In this document: piece after piece, positions 58,123-64,000 of the stretch
How positions within the stretch are numbered: the first letter of the stretch is position 1
Layout: each line of letters starts with the position of its first letter
Source of the DNA: Pisolithus tinctorius
Lineage: Eukaryota; Basidiomycota; Agaricomycetes; Boletales; Pisolithaceae
NCBI GenBank assembly: GCA_024663395.1
Contig: JANFAH010000100.1
Location: 62,001-126,000 of the forward strand
Length of the DNA: 64,000 nucleotides
Direction of reading: 5' to 3'
Translations under genes and position numbers: made by a program
The notes under the pieces: generated by a model
What the model was told of the DNA's origin: nothing
Seen by the model: only the letters and a program-made list of their open reading frames with translations
The model's database searches: none

Positions 58123-60444
58123 TCAACCCCGTCGTCGTTTACCCGCCAGCCCTGCAAATGACACCGTCCGCTTTCGCTTGGTCGCTGGTGGGGACGGCGG
58201 TGGGGGAAGCAACTCAGGTGCTTCGTCTTCGACATCTTCATCCTCCTTGGCTTCGGCGGCGGACTCGCCAGACTCCGATTCATCGTCCACGTCGTCATCT
58301 CCGTCCTCGTTGCTATCACCACTATCCTCACTTTCCTCATCTTCTACCTCCCATGTCTCATCTAGTGATCCTCCCCGACTGTCCACTTTCCCCGGTGTCA
58401 ATTTCACCAGTTTCACCTCCTTCCTAAGTTCCCTCCGCGTCCTCAGCCCTTCCAACACCTCCCCATCTTCATCCATCGAAGAAGGCGACACCCCACCAGC
58501 ACTCGTGGCAGGTGGCATCGTATATCTGACCAAACTTCCGGAATTCCAGTCCCGCAGCACAATCCGCGCAGCTCCCGCGTGGTCAAGCACCCCTCTCTAT
58601 ATATAGGAGATGCCATTCATCAGCTTTCCCCGCCGCAGACCCCGAAGACCTTGGGACGATGGAATAATGTACTTGCCGTTTTCACTAGGCCATTCACACG
58701 CGCAATACCAGCCAAGAATGCGGTCGTGTCTCCTTTGGGGAATGCAGGCAGGTTATAAGCTAGCATGAGATCCTGGGTCTCTGCCCGCGAGATGATATGT
58801 GTCACTAGGGATACATAAAACATCGGTCATACCCAGGCATGGAAGAACCACAACAATGAAGCACTCACCTGCAAACATCGGATCTTTGAGGCGCTCAATC
58901 CGACCCCTGCATCGCAACAAGATGTCCTTCGCTCGGGAGGCGAGTCGTTCACTATCATCCAAAAAGTCCTCCCTCTCAAATTCCAATCCCGGCGTATCGA
59001 TAAACCGCACTTTCGAGCTCCCACCACCGGGTATCGATGCAACGACTTCCTGCGCGACTGTCGTTGTATACGGTAGTTTCGCGGCCTCCGACGAAAGAGG
59101 ATCGTATACCGGTAGCACACTTGTACCCAAGAGGGAATTTATTATGGCTGATTTACCAGACTTCGAGAACCCATCATGAGCACAACCGCCCATGACGACC
59201 ATTTCGCGGCAGACTCACGTTTGTGACACCCGTAAAAGCAACCACCAACTCATCACGCTTCTTCTCGTTCGCAAGCCTTCTGAGCCATGCCCATATCAAC
59301 TTTACTCCTTTCGCGTCATCCGCAGGTTGCACTGCTTTCGCCTTCTTCGCAGGATGATCACCAGGCGACGTAACCGGCAAGAACGCAGACGACACCCGAA
59401 AGGGTATTGCTGTGTATGTCTTCCGTAGATACGATAACCATTCCACGAGTGATTCCCGCGGTACGGTATCTGAAAATGGTTGAAGGTGAACTCATCGTAT
59501 AGAAAGCAAACATAAGTCACCTATACGTACCGGCTTTGTTCACCAGAACAACCACAGCCTTCCCTTTTTCATTTGCGATGGCCAACAACGCCTCACTAAC
59601 CCCAGCCTCTGGATCCCGCGCATCCACAACACACATCAAAACATCTGCCTTGTCCAACACGTCCCTCAGCGTCGAGGGACCGGGATCAACAGATACATTA
59701 GGCGCTTTCACCTCGTTGTTGGATTTTTTAGGGAGGGGAGTGGGTATAGGTTGCTTTTTGATGGATGTTACCCCGTCGAATCCGCATCCGTCATTCTCCT
59801 CTTTCTCGACAGTGTCTTCCACTTCTCCTTCAGCTTGTTCTGATACCTGAGATTGCGTCTCGTCCACATTTTTTGCTGCTGCCTTGGCGGCTCGTTTCTC
59901 GGCCTTTTGGCGTTGCTTTTCTATCGCTGCCTATTGAATTATTCAGAGGAAAGAGTGCAAATGAGATATCAGCCGTATGTTCAGGCAGGAATTAAGACAG
60001 AGAGACACGTACTTCGCGACGTTGTTGCTCGATTTCTGCTAGGATTTCGTCCTTGTAGGGAAACGCGTTTGGGATACCGGGATCCTTTTTCGACTTCTTT
60101 TGTACTGGTAACGGGGGCACGTATGAGTTAGCACCCTAAGCCGGGATGAAGGATTCCAGACCAGTGAATCAAGACGCGGAATAATTCGGCGAACGGGAGA
60201 AAGAATAACGACATAACACGCATGGGATGAAAACAGACGAAAAACTCACCCTTCCCTGCAACCTTATCTTTCTTCGCCTGCTTCTTCGCCTTTTTACGGT
60301 GCTCAGTGACCTTGTGCTTGATTCTCTCCCTCCGGTGTGTGCCGATGCGCTTCGAGGTCTCTGTGGGTGGTTGACGGCGGGTATGTTAGTGGCACGGAAA
60401 ACTCGCTGGATGCTAGAGCGCGTACTTTTGCGGATGCGCGGCAT
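58123..60444 (-). CDS. Nucleolar GTPase, nucleostemin/Grn1 type
   Basis: Eight exons: 60444-60426, 60360-60250, 60104-60013, 59930-59531, 59469-59219, 59160-58869, 58804-58677, 58596-58123; 588 residues. Seen: a basic N-terminus (TSKRIGTHRRERIKHKVTEH), a coiled-coil KQRQKAEKRAAKAAAKN, then circularly permuted G motifs: G4 VLVNKAD, G1 FTGVTNSGKSAIINSLL, G3 FIDTPGLEFE, followed by HIISRAETQDLML, DHAGAARIVLRDWNSG and a very acidic tail (EVEDEESEDSGDSNEDGD) with a final KRKRTVSFAG and GKRRRG. This is the GNL3/Grn1 family, needed for 60S export and rRNA processing in the nucleolus. The intron at 58676 has a GC donor (ACG|GCAAGT). Confidence 0.93.
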
Positions 60445-60676
60445 TTCGGAGGGCTGATGTTGCTCAGGTAGTGGTGCCTGGAGATTGAAAACCTTCTAAC
60501 TGTTGATGTCAGTGACCTGCAGCCTCGATCAGCATAGGGAGTCTCTTCAGTGTCAAATACGCCTGACCGTCACTGCTTGTCTACGAGTGGTTGCCAAACG
60601 AGCTTAGGGACGGTAATTAAACAATTCACCGGGCCCACTGAGGGATAATATCACATAAAATACGACACCCTCATAT

Positions 60677-62053
60677 CTAACTAGCCATTTCTACATCCTC
60701 GACAACGCCGATATCCTGCAGGAGACCTTGTGCCGCTTCTCGAAGGGTCCGAATTTTCGACCGCATTACTTTAATCGCCTCCGGGAGGAGTCGCTCAGGT
60801 GGATAGAATCCCTCGGATTCAATGTTGACTACAGCGATAAATACGCATCAGAAGGAAAGACATAAGACGATCATGCCCGATTGTAAAGACTTACAAAGAA
60901 AGTGATCCCTAACCCGTGCGAGCTGTACACACCCCTCGAATTCGGGATGTCTATACACCTCTCTGCTCATAGTTTCTCGTCTCGCTTGGCTTTCGTCCAC
61001 GCTGACTCGCTTAGTGCGTGGGTCCACTCTGATTACACCCTTGGTGAAACAATTTTGGAACTTATCCGCAAGGTGCGGAGGGATTTCTTTCTTCAGGATC
61101 ACTTTTGGGAGGAGACGATACGACGCCGTCGCTGCGTATCACCATCAGAGTGTTAGTCCATACACACCTCTCAAACGAGACGTCGTGGAGTATCAAAGAG
61201 TCGACGCACCGACAGGCGAAAACTTAGCATGGTCCTTCCCGACACCCTTAACAGCATGTAGTTCAATTTCAATCTCCTGCCCTGGACGCAGTTTTACGAG
61301 CACGATGTTGGGGTTGGTGGGTGCCGGTGGGTTGGCTGCCATTACAATAGACTGCTCGCCTTGTGGAACCCACTCCAGTTGAGAAGAAAGTACCTCATGG
61401 TTGATGTAGAGTTGTGCGGGGTCTTTTGCATCTTTTGGAGCGTTGCGTCGGCGCTCGCATTTGGCGCAGAGCTTGAAAACGATGGTGTTACGATCGGTTG
61501 GTTGTCCGTCTGGATCTGTCAGAGTCCAGTTAAAAACGTGCGAGGATGAAGAATGGAAAGTTAATGACGGTACACACAGTCCATGAACGCTGGGTTAACA
61601 TGGAGAGGGATTAAGCCCAGTCGGTGCGCGAGGACTTCATCCACAATGATGGAAGTGTTGTTATGTACATACACCCGCTCTATACAAATTGTTGGAACCT
61701 ACTCGACTCGAGTCAGCTTGCCTCACTCGCTCAAGATGCGAAGGAACACACACTTCAGCTATTAGTATCCGCCGGAACGCATTTGCAATAGATGCATCGA
61801 CACCAACGAGATCGAATTCTATCGACCGATTCGATATCCGTTCCACTCTTACGGCGAGTCTCTATCCTTGTCTCACATCAAAATTCGAACGTGTAGCAAC
61901 GGGTTGGTGAAGGGGACGAACCTTTTTGAATTCTGCAGGATTCCAGGAGTGGTCTTCGTCTGCGAAATGGCCAGGATAATCCGTGCTCGACGTGTACGAC
62001 ACCCGCTCTGGATTCAACGCAACGTGTTTCTTTGGGTCAAACCCCTGGCTCAT
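60677..62053 (-). CDS. RPC40: RNA polymerase I and III subunit AC40
   Basis: Six exons: 62053-61922, 61861-61754, 61698-61578, 61515-61210, 61131-60895, 60828-60677; 351 residues. Seen: [20 protein letters not shown] and [20 protein letters not shown] (the alpha-like dimerisation motif), [79 protein letters not shown] and [19 protein letters not shown]. This is the order of POLR1C/AC40, which pairs with AC19 as the assembly platform of Pol I and Pol III. The intron at 61577-61516 has slightly ambiguous borders. Complete frame. Confidence 0.95.
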
Positions 62054-62149
62054 CTTTCCTGGGCTTACTACTGGTTCGAAGAAATTTTGTGGTTCAGCAC
62101 GGTGGTCATCAGATAAAAAAGGCAACACCACCTGGACATAATAACCCTA

Positions 62150-64000
62150 TCAACTAACCTTCATGAGGCTACCAATGAATTCATCACCACTGCCCGTCGC
62201 TTTCCCTACGGTGTCATCGAAGAACACAAATGGGCAATGAGGTCGAATCTGTCGTTTGCTGACGCCAATATTTTGGCTTAACGAGGGTGCTTTGGCAAAT
62301 TGGTGAACCACCCTAGCATAATTATGCAGTCTGTTCACTTGACATACGCACGCCTATGGTTTCAGGTGAGGTGCTACATCTGTACAGTCTCTGAGCACCA
62401 CGCAAAAGGCTGGGTAACTAAGGTCACCGGAACCATGCAAGCAGCAGCTTCGACGTGAAAAGCAATGCTTTTTGTGACGCAGGTTTTTACTCTCCGAGAT
62501 ACGCCAATGACTCGTGTTGGTTGCAAGAATCTTATGACGGACTGGCTCGGAGTCCACCAGCGAATTGGCCTGTCGCTTCCAAAGATCAATTTGTCGCGTT
62601 GTAACCAGAGGTTTCGTCTTCTCGCTGGTGGAGAGGTGGAAGTCAGATCTGATCAACCAAGCAAGAAGGGAATATCTTAGGGCCATGTCAACTGCACGCA
62701 ATCGCGCTTAGCAGTGAATAATCCCGTTTGTTTTCTGTCAAGGTACGCTCGTGTTATGACCCGACCCGACAGGTATTTCTCTAATTCTTCGGAAGATTCT
62801 CTACCATCTACGGAGAGATATACAAGTGGTACGAAGTGGTGCGTCCGTGGTCAAAACCTCAGGCAACCGGCAAGTAACCCTGTCACTCCTCTCCAGAATT
62901 ATGGCGTCGATTGCGAGCGCTGCACCAATAGTGGTTCATACGTCACGCCGCCAACATCATGAGACCCGTGCATGGTGCTTATTCCCCTGGTTAGACCCTG
63001 AAGTTCTCGAATAATTCGTCTCTCTGGGGCTAAAGGCAGTTGGCGTCCATTTTGGAACCGCGGCATCTACAATCAATGTTATGGGGTGAGTACCACCCGG
63101 CGACTCGACGATCTACCCTCGTCGACCGAACGTTGCCTTTGGAAGACCCTGTAGGTACACCGCTACTTCATCAAAGCTACAGACCTGAACCAAACCCACG
63201 GCACTCTTATCAGTTGCGCCCCACTGTCGTGTTGACCCTGTTATGGATGGTGGCTCCGCCGTCTATCATCCATTTGTTAACCGTACACCGCAACATACGT
63301 CCTTTAAAATCTTATCGCATCGCCCCTGCACAAGGAGACCCACGGTCCTTCTCAGTGGAACCCCGAAGAGGCCGAAACGTTGTGTCACGAAGAACTGTAA
63401 GATTGACCAGCATGTTTGCGAAGTGGTGGTTCGGAGGTCCGACAAGATAGTAGTTTCTGAGCTTGATAGTACAGTAATGGCGATTCGGAAATGAGAGTCC
63501 ACTATTACACTCCTGATACTCGTAATACATCCCACGGATTGTAATCTAACCTTGCTTCTCCACCTTCGCTACATGAGGTGTTGCAAAGTGGATAGGGGGC
63601 GTTCTATCCACTACCGTGTAATAGAAACTAGTGATACGTTTGCCACGGTTGACGTCATCTCCCTGAGGTTCAACTCTGACAAAAAAAAGGTAATGACAAT
63701 ATAATTCAGGTTGCGCTAATGAAAGCCCTGCCTCTGGCGCAGGGGGGAGAAGGAAGGGCTTACTTTGCACTGAAGTGCACGGAGACTACCCTCTGCGCCA
63801 GAGAGGCGCGTATACGGAACGGCATGACACGGGTGACGACAAACGAACCAGCAACGAAAGTTGGCTGTTTATGCACCCAGCGAGTTAACTGACATCCTGT
63901 GGGCCCAGACAATACACTCACATTGTCCGGCTTGTCGTCGTTTGTTGAGGTGATCTGCTCCCATTTCACGTCAACTCCCAGGCTCCCCGCTGCCTGAGAC
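62150..64000 (-). CDS. Unidentified gene, truncated by the right edge
   Basis: Three introns join four exons in consistent phase at the right edge: 64000-63922, 63888-63764, 63675-63551, and from 63501 downward. Seen: SLGVDVKWEQITSTNDDKPD, RWVHKQPTFVAGSFVVTRVM, ITSFYYTVVDRTPPIHFATP, and DSHFRIAITVLSSSETTILS. Further minus-strand coding-like segments follow (near 63010-63110, LIVDAAVPKWTPTAFSPRET; near 62500; and 62338-62150, CPFVFFDDTVGKATGSGDEF, with a stop at 62150). They are probably later exons, but I could not link them all. No family is recognised. The 5' end is outside the window. It lies just upstream of, and on the same strand as, AC40. Confidence 0.45.

Noticed and set aside
1..64000. 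CRISPR arrays, prokaryotic operons or a prophage
   Set aside because: The spliced eukaryotic genes exclude a prokaryotic source, and no regularly spaced repeat array was seen.

Overview
This window looks like nuclear DNA from a basidiomycete fungus, most likely an Agaricomycete. Genes are dense, lie on both strands and are cut by many short introns (mostly about 45-70 nt, GT..AG). Spliced reading frames give near full-length eukaryotic proteins. HET-domain and TKL-type kinase genes fit a mushroom-forming fungus; I cannot name a genus. All gene models were spliced by hand from reading frame, splice consensus and remembered family motifs, with no database search.

Layout, left to right: an SS18/SSXT-type SWI/SNF subunit (-); ribosomal protein uL2 (+); a PHO80/PCL-type cyclin (+); glucosidase II beta subunit ending in an ER-retention-like tail (-); a HET-domain protein (+) followed by orphan coiled-coil exons; a second HET domain and a protein kinase on the minus strand that may be one gene; ribosomal protein eS25 (+); a PPIH-type cyclophilin (-); an FGGY sugar kinase (+); the COMPASS WD40 subunit Swd1/RbBP5 (-), head-to-head with a Tti2-like protein (+); a decayed 2OG-Fe(II) oxygenase (-); an unidentified nuclear-type protein (+); mitochondrial tRNA-modification GTPase MSS1/MnmE (-), head-to-head with a small P-loop GTPase (+); calcineurin B (+); an unidentified Ser-rich protein (+); an ALE1-type MBOAT acyltransferase (-); an unidentified single-span membrane protein (-); a WDR89-like protein (+); ribosomal protein eL18 (-); a Tra2-like SR protein (+); a large protein with a disordered half and an MDR fold (-); a nucleostemin/Grn1-type GTPase (-); RNA polymerase I/III subunit AC40 (-); and an edge-truncated unidentified gene (-).

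Most genes are single-copy housekeeping functions: ribosome production (uL2, eS25, eL18, Grn1, AC40), chromatin (SS18-like, Swd1), PIKK assembly (Tti2), splicing (PPIH, Tra2), ER quality control, membrane lipids and calcium signalling. They are interrupted by two accessory islands, about 14.5-21.4 kb and 29.8-34.7 kb. These islands contain long AT-richer stretches with very few CpG dinucleotides, HET and kinase genes, orphan exons and one pseudogene whose stop codon looks like a CGA to TGA change. The pattern suggests past cytosine methylation and deamination of repeat-like DNA. The most unusual candidate is the possible kinase-HET fusion at 18795-21388.
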